A DNA stretch of 28,828 bases from Zancudomyces culisetae. Taxonomy: Eukaryota > Kickxellomycota > Harpellomycetes > Harpellales > Legeriomycetaceae. Location of the stretch: the NCBI GenBank assembly GCA_001969505.1, contig LSSK01001670.1, positions 1 through 28,828 of the forward strand. Reading direction: 5' to 3'. Position numbers and translations under genes: made by a program. Below are positions 10,701 through 17,157 of the stretch, one piece after another. Under the pieces are notes generated by a model, which saw nothing but the letters and a program-made list of their open reading frames with translations, ran no database searches and was not told the DNA's origin. The stretch's first letter is position 1. The number at the start of each line of letters is the position of its first letter.

Positions 10701-11667
10701 TATTTTCCCGTTTACCCCTCAGTGAAAATTCTTCCTGAATCAGTGACTTTCTCCAATTCAACAACATTTCTATCACATGCTGTGCATTTTGATCTATTAA
10801 AATACCAAACCCTTCCTTGATTTTATCTATTTGCGCATCCCTACCGTTACTCATATACTTTTCCAACACAAAGTCGTTTTCTATTTTACTTTGTCTTATT
10901 TCCCTCAATATTTCGTTTACTATAGCCTTGAACTCTTTAAACAACCCTTCCAGTAAACACTCTGCTCCCTCTTCACACTCTATCTTGTGACTACTGATAG
11001 ATGAGTTTGATTGCTTCCCCGAAAACCCTCGAATTTCACCAAAGCTATCGGCTTTTCTAAATCTCAAATTGTTCCAGTCATCGCTCTTGCTATCTCTATA
11101 CCTAACACTATCGTTTCTGGCTATCCTCTTGGTCATTGGTTTAATTTCTAATTTCCCCTCGACCGCACAACTTCCTGTCGATAAATTCGGTTTTTTCACA
11201 ACCTTAATAACCCCAAGGCTTTCATTAATATTAGAAAGACGCGTTTTTTCTGTTTCTGGAGTTTCTCTAATCTTCCCCAAATCAATCGTGCTCGTTTTGT
11301 TTGATGCTTTTTCCGAATCGCTTTTTTTGCTTAAAACATCCTCTGCCATGTTTTTCACCCCTCGGCTATATTTTTGTGCCTCCATCATTGAATAATTGGC
11401 AAATGGTGATACTATATTTTCATAGTCTTTTACTCTTTTCGCCTTATTCGCGTCTATTTTACAACTAAATGTGCTATTTCCCCCTTCACTACTTTTCCCT
11501 TCTGAGGCTTTCTTTGTTTGTCCAGCGCTCATTTCTTCTTTATTCTTTGGTAGCAATGAGGAATTTATCCTGGAAATATCCAGACTGCTACTACCGGTTT
11601 CGCCTGTGGAATCTTGAACTGGCTCGGCGCTTTCGGTTGACATTTCATTATCCAATGCTTTTTTCAT
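1729..11667 (-). CDS. TAO3: Tao3/Pag1 (Furry/Mor2 family) cell morphogenesis scaffold
   Basis: A 3312-residue protein of the Furry/Mor2/Tao3 family. In yeast this is the large scaffold of the RAM network; it binds the NDR kinase Cbk1 and supports polarised growth, cell separation and Ace2 activity. The start is an ATG at 11667. Residues 1-230 are Ser/Lys-rich and look disordered. Conserved MOR2-PAG1-type helical sequence then runs from about 232 to 840, including the motif WRKSLIQEEFSLRGKRENIA and the segment LGAVVGAEVNIFSL. Further helical blocks follow to about 3000. S. cerevisiae Tao3 is 2376 residues; the extra length is Asn/Ser, Gly, His, Thr, Gln and Pro simple-sequence inserts near 845-935, 1380-1420, 1560-1730, 1870-1925, 2057-2075, 2415-2460, 3040-3090 and 3160-3260. 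There is no internal stop or intron. The assignment rests on recognition of the N-terminal block and overall architecture. Confidence 0.88.
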   Translation of the reverse strand: MKKALDNEMSTESAEPVQDSTGETGSSSLDISRINSSLLPKNKEEMSAGQTKKASEGKSSEGGNSTFSCKIDANKAKRVKDYENIVSPFANYSMMEAQKYSRGVKNMAEDVLSKKSDSEKASNKTSTIDLGKIRETPETEKTRLSNINESLGVIKVVKKPNLSTGSCAVEGKLEIKPMTKRIARNDSVRYRDSKSDDWNNLRFRKADSFGEIRGFSGKQSNSSISSHKIECEEGAECLLEGLFKEFKAIVNEILREIRQSKIENDFVLEKYMSNGRDAQIDKIKEGFGILIDQNAQHVIEMLLNWRKSLIQEEFSLRGKRENIALTLTYLVCNIIVEILKKENRQRRNGDLGSKIEEIVFNQIKNSNLKNMTSDKGKRAIHDYYTQLAGEISTIRFSSISDRFIAELEQFSTINKANEEKAVMLIRSMRYLKVVLHPMEALEESVQFLSSCAKFFAKTSGSMRVKQAWAVTLTELLLPLGAVVGAEVNIFSLSQALEMIFAKAMKMASRVRHINTAYPLVSACLSLSKGDMFHIKWQGYFEQSLYRLKDKTFSVAAMDSICRNMWLYMFRYPDSQSMVLKRFDTLIKTFFPGGKSKPYPKNVDNAFFVYFLVCSGTYNFSHTMKNCLRQMLQLDTIESELKKLRSHNSVDGSSNYELNLYTFYPKKIGIAYRSLLEIAVLNCNGKYNGAGNIMSNKDDISRMVSIASSFLGTGNKDKLRVPRFLGYSSVGYTDDYFDGPKVNEILKHYSVIGSEGALQDINRIQKELLAENVYTSLRETSMALYRLYEKLQAVFGDFLLVDQVTWSASKGTTPNLEVIVSHSPLTFTELNPHYVRQRGTFGLNKYCTSVSNHNNSINNSSGGSGSGSGTGNSGNSNNNNYNEITRGRNIQANKMEMMGNEADKLKKEEEGGGGGGGEGGRGSGIGIGIGSGGKNTQVSIGHGASNFASLRQVEYLEQTEGDGNIQAGETSKIENIRINQRIYLCINQKYMDLMTLFVYSIPKMREIGAITATNSMVEILSVGVMHMDLRYAQSCRYALFKITTSCKDSIFTAYKSIVTLIRLVQCMNVQNFDYLTSGIYNHAEDEQNVIEKYVINETKLEPIVLDKIALLNDSDVIQSKSANRDITFVQQGNEYTGVFVDQERRGLKLGLLNFLVEQLIRLYYELQSFQEDGNGDSGYDKVPSEEWQMLIDRLDALGLLMLCNQYYVVRYLMVVFLDVTGKIEKLVIKDKGKISSVSFMADYQVPIYEEKQKSYSSLLQVAYKPEYTAIWFKEYFGMLRNILMSRNIRVLQKTNKIVCRGIFQMQTLINVLSEEQSIQPKEIESRNDRASRGGLVDQFVTYLGYSLAVLTFRERIYGRNSLMSMSNEYQNMNNENDSSGNKNSSSINSSINNSNSNNNNSNSNNSNSSSNTANKTSEGTVNINRSTVSSLMFAKSWAKRFVAPLKTTSKNEKQSESNVGYSSLDMIVKLLVPYLSCENMFIRDQIIGVLCNLDVENLMMIINFLNVHIEDQMMFLLEQLSATSAHPTDSTTANTTTTAAATAVFGDISNNSIISKSFEIDQAPDDSFNSISHSLSFSDSYFNPNFKSPSSIQPRSDSYTHFYSYTQPVLSTTTTKTTTTAATTAATSTTTANTNTNTNTIGQQKNQQPVPMSLHLPSPLITTTIFPNDSSNSTQNPSLSSPVPVPLESQLFQPPTSAPILNSTQSSHHHHNHNHNNRHHHHHHHNSNMNNNLSTMKSSGFKNNTKSQLYSGKNNSSTLSKLEDNVVLGSNNINSSTTLNSTLFLKLNSRKMVKLNTSLLIIYRLVAQKMVESINSKISNEQLNMLNNISVFTREVYIYMNEINKMVCKAISNYPTFKKRKTTALSTSSITSTTTTTTTAAATAAGIGMGMGMGMGMGVVVGASIPLSTSTSTPPPITATSTAPAIITTASPISTMPATASSLTSTPTSTTDTTKTIATNLTSGNCNDFELIQIAIEFCEMVKVLSKLKTPNLTNQKKYTMGLYKMFESWINSVDSDKLNATSFNNRDDYISSSRVIVTLCESTIGAIKCLVDEIQKMPPPPPLQQQQQQQQQSQQQQSANSILDNSTSLATSVFSLNISPNTNENMEDLLVKFMSVGKTQLNVLKVINRFYQINGASRDNLNVKKAILRCIYKYLCINCQQVHDSNSNNNCIQQLLILGLCTTGDTKNLEISKYGMKIIKLLISEFSSENNEFEKIVMMVSEAVKRQEFKRNQEREEQYASSEPKSWNLVEFVVQARELLFYNHYREQLIFIIQTSIGNIDILELSELETRYLLDNMFYIYIEYQQNMYVKLVTKMVQVKAHGLRIQLPKVVNKRLVKVIQYFELLFKQTTSYNLLLIINQILNQISAQYCENGQNISGVLSWVLNNITSSGLIVVATSPKSPTTLSALSPFRQSNSNPNTNPNSNPNSNLNSNTNPNSLSDSNSNSNSKSKSKSKSNQNAYFQAIRNKIQNLIGVKSDAMYCQSGYMLWAAYSLFIGCSKQSVVTTSVVVDIIQVSFPFTIISGNLQTYILLCSGRIIDYILTTFCNYSTFLINSSHQLQPHLVQLQLQQNNKQINDVVELLSSHFGMEELWIQSSITWACCCSLKPLSLANFKILNILLSIYNYYQIFDPALLASKKHIATPVLMNNSELVINLIDRLSNIVNDSDLCFEILTTLQKLTDHMSFPNIGILNCCIVTLSSRNHLIVSKSLDILKQIFGFHPSNVFSISQLSKPYSYSKSSQSSVENVIVYYSDLFEMLIKCLLSSDASIVASTTELTNLVIDSLASCLSSFPTIIQSNQNQYINDDKLTDFFDSVSYFILELLTLKPVGLQTTFPSIQNLSQLVSLKSMSRLANGIATLIESKKNAMNLFEYNKIYMSTVFKNLPTSTLQFQLFRILLLTWPDYCDNYHLLSMITSYYYKKLSSCFYSRSDSTTSGNSNSNDGSTSRPMTTLETENCECDGLLNVCKNSTSLHTCYVFYHCNPIRKMLKYSFCSVNSVNFSRDLKLLELVTTKLTTIKMSDLQKQKNRQKTFIPSESYIALSSTTIDENSNNNSNKNSSHEINNSNNGNNDGGSSSGIGSGGYEKACNHDCNCNRACNCNKNSDSNLSWDIDNALDSITFYECDDSIIYKYASTKLVGLTMALLQSFSKSTHPDEVNPTTNETPGHHDNITVNTTTTTNTANTIDAVTTSTSTSTSKSTSTDTDTDTDTGANTKDTNTDLNIVSAPQNIDNIQSGNTKTNTTSTDEYYYGQPSHYTGSDNIALKTNTNAHSNNNSNSDSSIETSNINKKNNFKFDLLVDELCILDSFLEQL
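2030..2112 (-). repeat. In-frame hexanucleotide repeats in TAO3 3' end
   Basis: Plus-strand GTATCA units are followed by GATGTA units. On the coding strand they give alternating Asp-Thr and Ser-Thr dipeptides near residues 3186-3213. The six-base period keeps the frame open whatever the copy number. Confidence 0.85.
4294..4430 (-). repeat. Degenerate 6/12-base tandem repeat in TAO3
   Basis: Repeating GGATTT, AGAATT and GGTTGGAATTGG-like units encode a run of Asn-Pro, Asn-Ser and Lys-Ser dipeptides near residues 2413-2458. All periods are multiples of three. Confidence 0.85.
5438..5498 (-). repeat. PolyQ-polyP codon repeat in TAO3
   Basis: CAA/CAG repeats on the coding strand give a run of nine Gln, a Ser and four more Gln. 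Five Pro from CCA repeats lie immediately before, near residues 2057-2076. Confidence 0.9.
5970..6058 (-). repeat. Gly-Met hexamer repeat and Thr/Ala run in TAO3
   Basis: CCCATC units on the plus strand encode five successive Gly-Met pairs. Next to them, ACA/GCA codon runs encode Thr and Ala stretches near residues 1870-1900. Confidence 0.9.
6495..6550 (-). repeat. Poly-His/Asn repeat in TAO3
   Basis: GATGATG-type plus-strand repeats encode a His-rich segment (runs of four and seven His with Asn and Arg between them) near residues 1706-1725. Confidence 0.9.
7436..7530 (-). repeat. Asn/Ser codon repeat in TAO3
   Basis: Interleaved AAT/AGT codons encode an Asn/Ser-only stretch near residues 1380-1411. 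The opposite strand reads as a meaningless poly-Leu frame. Confidence 0.9.
8876..8950 (-). repeat. Poly-Gly and Gly-Ile repeat in TAO3
   Basis: CCAATT hexamers and a CCT/CCA run on the plus strand encode Gly-Ile pairs and a seven-Gly run flanked by Glu, near residues 906-931. A second Gly/Ser/Asn insert is encoded at about 9028-9115. Confidence 0.9.
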
Positions 11668-12698
11668 TTTTCTACAGACATTGATGGGTTTATATTGGTT
11701 CTAAAAACTGATAATGCCTTTTTTGGTTTTTGGTTTCTGGTTGCAAAATTTGTTAGGTGTAAGAATTGGTTTAAAAGAAATATGGTTGAATATTGTTCCT
11801 TATTGTGCTTTATTTAACGGAAAAATACAATTCCATTCATTTTATCAATTTGTGTGTGTAAAATTAATCAGCACAATTGTTTTGGCTTTTTGTCCCTTAT
11901 TTTTTTTGTAATATATAACTGCTTTTATTTTCTATTTTCTATGTTTTTGCTTTTTGGTTCAGTTTACTTTCTTTTTCCATTCACTATCGAACGCATATAA
12001 GATTGTAGAGAAAAATTAGTAAAATAAAAATTAGTAACACACTCACAATTCTTGGCCAAACTACTAATCCTCTTGATAACAAAGGCAAACAAGGTAGTTC
12101 AAACTCCTTTATACTTTATACTTTGTGCTTTTTTTTTGAAAAAATGCAGTGATGTAAATGCACATGTTCAAGTTTATTACTACAATTTCCACTAAGTTGA
12201 AATGGCTAAAAAGACCTTGAGACTCCTCCCTTTCCCCTCCTCGGAGCATCAAGTCCATTTATAATCTTTTACTTGTAAAAATTCTGCTTATATGTTTTAG
12301 CTGTATTTCTTTTTTGCTTATTTTGTTATGCATTTTCATATGTTTTACCTTTTTAGAATATTTAGATATGAAAACATATGACTATATTATCACTAACACA
12401 ACAATACAAAGTTAACGTGATGTAACAGAGAAACACCATGGGAAAAAATGGATACATAATATTCACCAATGCTTCACCCAATTTTATGCTTGGAAATGCT
12501 AAAACCCTCACACACATGAAAATGTGATTCATTCAGGTTACATACCCTTTTTTTTGAAACTAACACCAAATATATTCAATTAAATATTATTAATATCATA
12601 CAAAAGATATGTAGCTAGCCATACAGTTACAAGGTTACTTTTCTAAAAATAAAAAAATGAATAGATGTAAAGGGCAGAGAGAGAGAGAAAGCCAAAAA

Positions 12699-12772
12699 AA
12701 ACCTAAACCTAAACCTAAACACAGACAAGACATAGATATAGACATAAACATAAACGAAAACGGAAGCAAAAG
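12699..12772 (+). repeat. Decaying hexanucleotide array (CCTAAA-type)
   Basis: Three CCTAAA units lie at about 12702-12719. They pass into related six-base units (ATAGAT, ATAGAC, ATAAAC, ATAAAC, GAAAAC). The period of six is clear at the start and blurs toward 12772. It resembles a telomere-type hexamer but is short and internal. Confidence 0.6.
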
Positions 12773-12867
12773 CCTGGTTTTACTTTCTTGCTCTTTCCAC
12801 CATGTATGAATATTTCTGGTACAGTTTAGTACACATTAAACTTTTTTTTTATCAAAGCCAAGTCGAG

Positions 12868-12875
12868 TTATTGGT
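12868..12875 (+). promoter_or_regulatory. Possible HAP2/3/4/5 (CCAAT) site
   Basis: The octamer TTATTGGT fits the HAP-complex consensus TNATTGGT. HAP sites commonly drive respiratory genes and SDH5 is one, but this copy lies about 850 bp upstream of the SDH5 start and could be chance. Confidence 0.18.
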
Positions 12876-13722
12876 TAAAAATCTATAATATTTCACTATA
12901 CTCTCACATCCTCACCCTTCTTTATACTCCTCCTCCTTTTGATTCTACTAGCTATTGATATCCGAATGGTTATATGTAGCTCCCGCTTCTATCCATCACA
13001 CCTTCACTTTCTTTCATTTCATCCCTTTCTCCTCTCCTTCGTCCAAGCGATTGGTAGTTTATGTAATCTTAGTTTGATAATGGTATAATTAATCAAACCA
13101 TCCATGTTTTTACTCTTTTCTTTTCTGATTTTGTTTGGTTAGCAAAAAGATAGTGGAAAAAAAAAGCAATCAGGAAAGATAAAGGGGTGTGTGACTTTTT
13201 ACTAATTTTTTCCCTCGGCTCTCTCAAGGTTAAAAGCAAAAGAAAAAAGACATTATATTCTATTTTTGATTCTTGATTTTTGTGTTAACAGGAAGCGATG
13301 TGTTATTTTTTGTAGTACTTTGACTAAAAAGATCAACAAAAAGGGAAATGAAGTATGAGGTGTGAGGTGTGAATGCGTAAATGAGCGAGGGAAAGAGGTG
13401 ATACATGAGGGAGAAATAACATCTATTACTTCAAATGTACTTTAGAGTGGGATGTTTTTGAAAATTGGCAATTGTTTATACATAAATGCAATTTGGATTC
13501 ACAAACTCAAAAATCATGCAAATAACAAATTATTGTATTCTGATTTGATGATTTGATTGAGCATCTCTGAAAGGTGAGATGATACTTTCTTTTATCATTC
13601 CGTAATTATCTTTAATGCACCTATGCTCTTTTAAACCTGCAATCTATTGAGATATCCACAAAAAGACAAAAAAAAAACAAACAATAAAACCAGAAAAAAC
13701 ATTAAACGATAAGAAAATATTA

Positions 13723-14292
13723 ATGAAAATGAGCTTTAGAAAGATTGCCATACATAAAGAAAAACTAGCCTTTAGCTTGAATACCAGATGCTATAGTTTA
13801 CTGTCAAGTCCTACAACTAGATACAACACCTACAACAAATTACAACAAGTCACAGCCAGCCGCCTCGTTCTGGCAAAAAATAATAATAATGCTATTAATG
13901 GTAGCACAGTAATACTGAAGAGCGGCTTTGCTAGCTCAGCAGGACTTGGAAATAAAAGCGAAAATAATGCAGAAGAGGGAGAGGAAGATTTGGACCACAA
14001 AAGAAGGAGATTGGTTTGGCAGACCAGAAGAAGGGGAATCTTGGAATCCGATCTACTATTGTCGTCTTTTGCTGCCCAACACATATACAAATTTAATTCT
14101 GAGGAGGTAGACTTGTTTGCAGAGTTTGTGAATGGAAATAATGACTGGGACATTTACTACTGGGTTGTGGGATCCAAAGTTCCACCACAGGATATTGCTA
14201 CAAACCCTGTCTTTTTGAAAATGGTTGAGTATTTCAAGAACAATAAGGCGCTAAAGTCGATGCCAAATACTGAAGAGATTGTTAAGGAATAA
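13723..14292 (+). CDS. SDH5: Succinate dehydrogenase assembly factor 2 (SdhE family)
   Basis: A 189-residue protein. Residues about 1-75 are rich in Arg, Ser and Asn with almost no acidic residues, as expected of a mitochondrial presequence. The SdhE-family core runs from about 93 to 175. It carries the signature R104-G105-I106-L107-E108 (RGxxE), followed by SDLLLSSFA and the conserved DWDIYYW at 141-147. The family (yeast Sdh5/Emi5, human SDHAF2, bacterial SdhE) promotes covalent FAD attachment to the flavoprotein subunit of succinate dehydrogenase, here in the matrix. ATGs at 13723 and 13729 are both possible starts; I use the first. The gene converges on PRO1, with 237 bp between the stop codons. 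Confidence 0.93.
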   Translation: MKMSFRKIAIHKEKLAFSLNTRCYSLLSSPTTRYNTYNKLQQVTASRLVLAKNNNNAINGSTVILKSGFASSAGLGNKSENNAEEGEEDLDHKRRRLVWQTRRRGILESDLLLSSFAAQHIYKFNSEEVDLFAEFVNGNNDWDIYYWVVGSKVPPQDIATNPVFLKMVEYFKNNKALKSMPNTEEIVKE

Positions 14293-14529
14293 TGCTTCAG
14301 AATGCGCGTAGGAGTAAAAAGGAATAAAGTAGAAACCTTTTTTTCCATATTCCTATGTTTTTTTTTTCGCACAATTTTGTTTAGTATATGTTAAACTTTG
14401 TGGTATGTTATATATAAAGACAAGAGCACAAAAAATAAACCTGTTATAGAAGTGTAGATATCAGCAGACAAAGCTAAAAATAAGTTTATTGATGTCCAGA
14501 GAGTGGTACATATATAAAAATATAAACAA
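14293..14529. other. Convergent 3' region of SDH5 and PRO1
   Basis: Both transcripts should end here. Yeast-type 3' signals are visible on each strand: TATATA at about 14409-14415 followed by A-rich AATAAA near 14433 on the plus strand, and TATATA near 14510-14516 read on the minus strand. There is no room for another gene. Confidence 0.5.
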
Positions 14530-16108
14530 TTATAAAGACAAAGACACCGAATCTATAACCTGAGGAGTAATGCTGATAACCATATTTCCTCGATGAATTA
14601 TTTCCTCAGGTCCGACATAACCCAACACCTGCTCAAGCTCTTTGCTATGCAAGCCTCTGATCCTGTTGATTTCGTGACTAGAATAATTGACGAGACCGCG
14701 GCCAATTTCATATTCAGAGCCATCAGTGTGTTTATAAACGAGTTTAACTGCTTGTGCGGACTCAAAATCGTCTGATATAGAACTTATTCCAGCGGCGAAA
14801 AGTGATTTTTTGTTTTTGGCAACGGCAATAAAAGCACCAAAATCGACATAGAGAGTTCCAGTGCATCGCATACCATGCATAATCCACCATTTTTTGTCAC
14901 GCATTCGGCTGATACAAGGAATAAACCTGGTACACATCACATCCTCGGGCGGAGCGTTTTTGTCATGGAGGTGAGCTGGGTCAGAAAAGTAATCAATAAT
15001 ATCGAGAATCCGGCGTGGCTTTGTGCTATTGGTAATGATGGTACATACACCAGCGGCCATTGCTAGTTCGGCAGCGATCAGTTTGGTTGCCATTCCACCT
15101 GTCCCAACAGCAGATCCAGCCGAACTGGCATCAACCGACCCAACAAGCTTACCCATATCGTCAACTACATACACTGGCTTTGCGTTTGGATCATTACGTG
15201 GATTGTTGGTGTACAGAAAATCTACGTCTGTAAGCAAAAATAGAAAATCGGCCCGTATCATTCCCGCCGTAATTGCACTTAATGTATCGTTGTCTCCAAA
15301 TCTAATCTCTCCCAAACTAACAGTGTCGTTTTCATTGACTATTGGAATCACCCCCATTTCTAAAAGCGACATAAATGTATTGTATGCGTTCACGTACTGC
15401 GAATGGTTTGACAGATTACTCCTAGTCAGCAGAACCTGTGCTATTGGCTGGTCAATTTGACTGAACATGGTATCATACAACGCCATTAATCTACCCTGGC
15501 CTACCGCTGCTACTGCCTATTATTTATTTGGTTTTATCCTGTTTCAAGCTTATAAGTTATGTATTACAAGTAATAAAAAAATATTAAAAAAAAAGAGATA
15601 ATAGTACCTGAATATGGTCGAGTCTTTTTGGTTTTACAGGAATATTCAATCTTCGTAGCCCAATACCTACTGCTCCACTAGATACCAGTACTACCTGATG
15701 TCCCTGCTCTTTCAACTTTATGATGGTTTCTACCACAGCATACAAAATAGAAAATAGTGGAACGTGTGTAACTGGATCACAAATAGAGCTTGTGCCCAAC
15801 TTTATAACGATGGTTTTTCCTTTGTTTGCAGTCGGACTACTGGATTTGTTTTTGGTGCTACCTCTTGAAAAGTTAGCGTTATATTGTTGTGCGTGAGTAG
15901 TACCACCACTGCCCGTCGATGGTACATGCATGGAAGATTTCGACCGTTTGCCTTCCAGCATACTTACTCCTTTTTGGGGTTTTTTGCTCTCGCTACTAAA
16001 GTTCTCGGAATTATCTGCTCCTAAGTTTTTGTTTCGGGATTCGATACTTAACTGGTCAAGAGAATGTGTAGTCGCATCATAGTTGCTCATGTCCTTTTCT
16101 TTACTCAT
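14530..16108 (-). CDS. PRO1: Glutamate 5-kinase (gamma-glutamyl kinase), two exons
   Basis: Exons 16108-15608 and 15516-14530 give 495 residues. The enzyme phosphorylates glutamate to gamma-glutamyl phosphate, the first and proline-inhibited step of proline synthesis in the cytosol. The amino-acid-kinase domain spans about 98-345: ATP-binding start IKLGTSS (K103), LVSSGAVG (141-148), QVLLTR (194-199), NENDT and FGDNDTLSA (228-248), GTGGMATK (305-312). A PUA domain follows at about 403-480, with GLVNYSS and LGYVG. The first in-frame ATG is at 16108; an upstream TTG is not needed. The Ser/Lys/Gly-rich first 95 residues have no counterpart of that size in S. cerevisiae Pro1 (428 residues). The exon junction is fixed by the conserved LDHIQ-AVAAVGQGRL. 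Without splicing, translation stops eight codons into the intron. Confidence 0.95.
15517..15607 (-). other. PRO1: PRO1 spliceosomal intron, 91 nt
   Basis: Phase-0 intron after codon 167. The donor is CAG|GTACTA and the acceptor ATAG|GCA. A candidate branch site ACATAAC lies about 40 nt before the acceptor. An earlier AG would put a stop codon directly into the frame. The reconstructed junction matches a conserved block of the kinase family, so the intron limits are secure even though the donor differs from the usual GTATGT. Confidence 0.9.
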
Positions 16109-16405
16109 TTTCAAATATTTGGGCCTATTTATCAAAAGTGAGGCGTAAACCTGTATGTTTATCAAACCTAAATTACTCTTTGAAAAGGTTCTGTATGTGT
16201 GTGTATGTGGTTTATTTTTACAAATCTAGTAGAATTGATGTACCTAATTATAAAGGTAAAATACAAAGACAAAAGATTGAAAGAATGCAGCCAGAGCTGG
16301 AAAATTACAGCAAAGGCTAAGGTTTAGATTCTATATTTGAACCAAAAAAAAAACAAAGAAAAGGCTGGGGGAGGTGAGCGGAGATTGGAGGAAGGTGGAA
16401 GATGA

Positions 16406-16428
16406 GGGGGAGGGGGAGGGGGAGGGAA
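16406..16428 (+). promoter_or_regulatory. G-tract: potential G-quadruplex and tandem STREs upstream of PRO1
   Basis: Three G5 runs and a G3 run are separated by single A residues, which meets the usual G-quadruplex pattern with one-base loops. The same sequence contains three overlapping-register AGGGG stress-response elements, the Msn2/Msn4 target in yeast. It lies about 300 bp upstream of the PRO1 start, with another G5 run at about 16365. Motif presence is direct; function is inferred. Confidence 0.55.
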
Positions 16429-16492
16429 TCACAATTTAGCACTATCTTTTTTTTTTCTGGTTTTGGTATTTATTGAAAATGACAACCGATAA

Positions 16493-16705
16493 TCATACCT
16501 CCTGCCAAAATACCATCTCAAATTTATTTAACCCGTGCTGAAGGGCTCCCCAATAGATAAAGATCACGCAAATTGTTAAAAGCAAACCAGCATAGATGAA
16601 AAAAAAAAGGCGAGGTTGAAAGCTGAATCCGACAGATTTTACTATCCATCTGATTGCACTCTGCTTTGAAGTAGTCGAATCGAATCGAATCAACAAACAG
16701 GCTTA
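16493..16705 (-). pseudogene. Possible relic or exon of a SNG1-like (DUF3533) membrane protein
   Basis: The minus-strand frame contains one hydrophobic segment (FFFIYAGLLLTICVIFIYWG) followed by a short amphipathic part. The order 'membrane helix, then IYWGAL' recalls the N-terminal part of the Sng1/DUF3533 family, from memory only. There is no ATG at the start; the frame opens after a stop whose TAAG could be an acceptor, and closes at GTATGA, which could be a donor. Nothing related continues on either side, so a decayed fragment is likelier than an exon. Chance is also possible. Confidence 0.15.
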
Positions 16706-17157
16706 GACAAGTTAAATGTGTCACAAAGCATACAAAAGCAAATGTCGATATTTTTGGAAATACGCCAAAAATCTCAATCCAAAACTCACCTTCCCAATCA
16801 ACTCATGTTTTTTTATATTGGTGTGCTGGCTTACTTTCTAGTGTATGTCAAATGTGTTTGGTATATTGACAAGTTTACGAGAAAAAAGGTAACAATTTAC
16901 ATGCAAAACCAAAACAAGTGGTTCATAGCAAAAGCTGATTGATTAATTAATGCATTAGGATGTTGATAATAATATGGTGTAGTAGCAATGTCAAAAAGCG
17001 TATAATATAGTGTTCAAATATAGCATAAATGGTGTGAATAAATACAATCAATGCGTGACAACTTTTCATAAAAGAAAACTTGTTAAATAGCCCTCACCAA
17101 GTCTCTCCCTCCTCTCATGAAAAAAAAAACATAAAACAAAGGGGTGAAAAATAATAC

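Larger units (their letters stand above)
11668..13722. other. Divergent intergenic region between TAO3 and SDH5
   Basis: 2.05 kb without a convincing gene. It should contain the promoters of both flanking genes. It is AT-rich with many T and A runs (for example near 12131, 12550 and 12842), a decaying hexamer array at 12699-12772 and a GAGGTGT direct repeat near 13357-13370. The one short plus-strand frame (11714-11911) is Phe/Leu-rich and looks like chance. The 2-kb length is large for a yeast promoter and could hide an untranslated RNA that I cannot recognise. Confidence 0.6.
16109..17157. other. Intergenic region: PRO1 promoter and NUM1 3' end
   Basis: The PRO1-proximal half holds a G-rich tract (16345-16428) and a TATA-like TTTATAAT on the minus strand about 140 bp before the ATG. 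The NUM1-proximal half is AT-rich and should hold the NUM1 terminator. A short minus-strand frame (16493-16696) resembles a membrane-protein fragment and is listed separately. No other gene is supported. Confidence 0.5.

Noticed and set aside
12424-12434. ACAGAGA motif as in U6 snRNA
   Set aside because: The following bases do not match the U6 sequence; it is a chance heptamer.
15023-15460. 145-codon plus-strand frame opposite PRO1
   Set aside because: It is a shadow of the conserved PRO1 second exon; PRO1 is supported by family motifs.
16106-16165. Upstream start (TTG at 16165) for PRO1
   Set aside because: It is not an ATG. The first ATG in frame is at 16108, and the extra 19 residues have no support.
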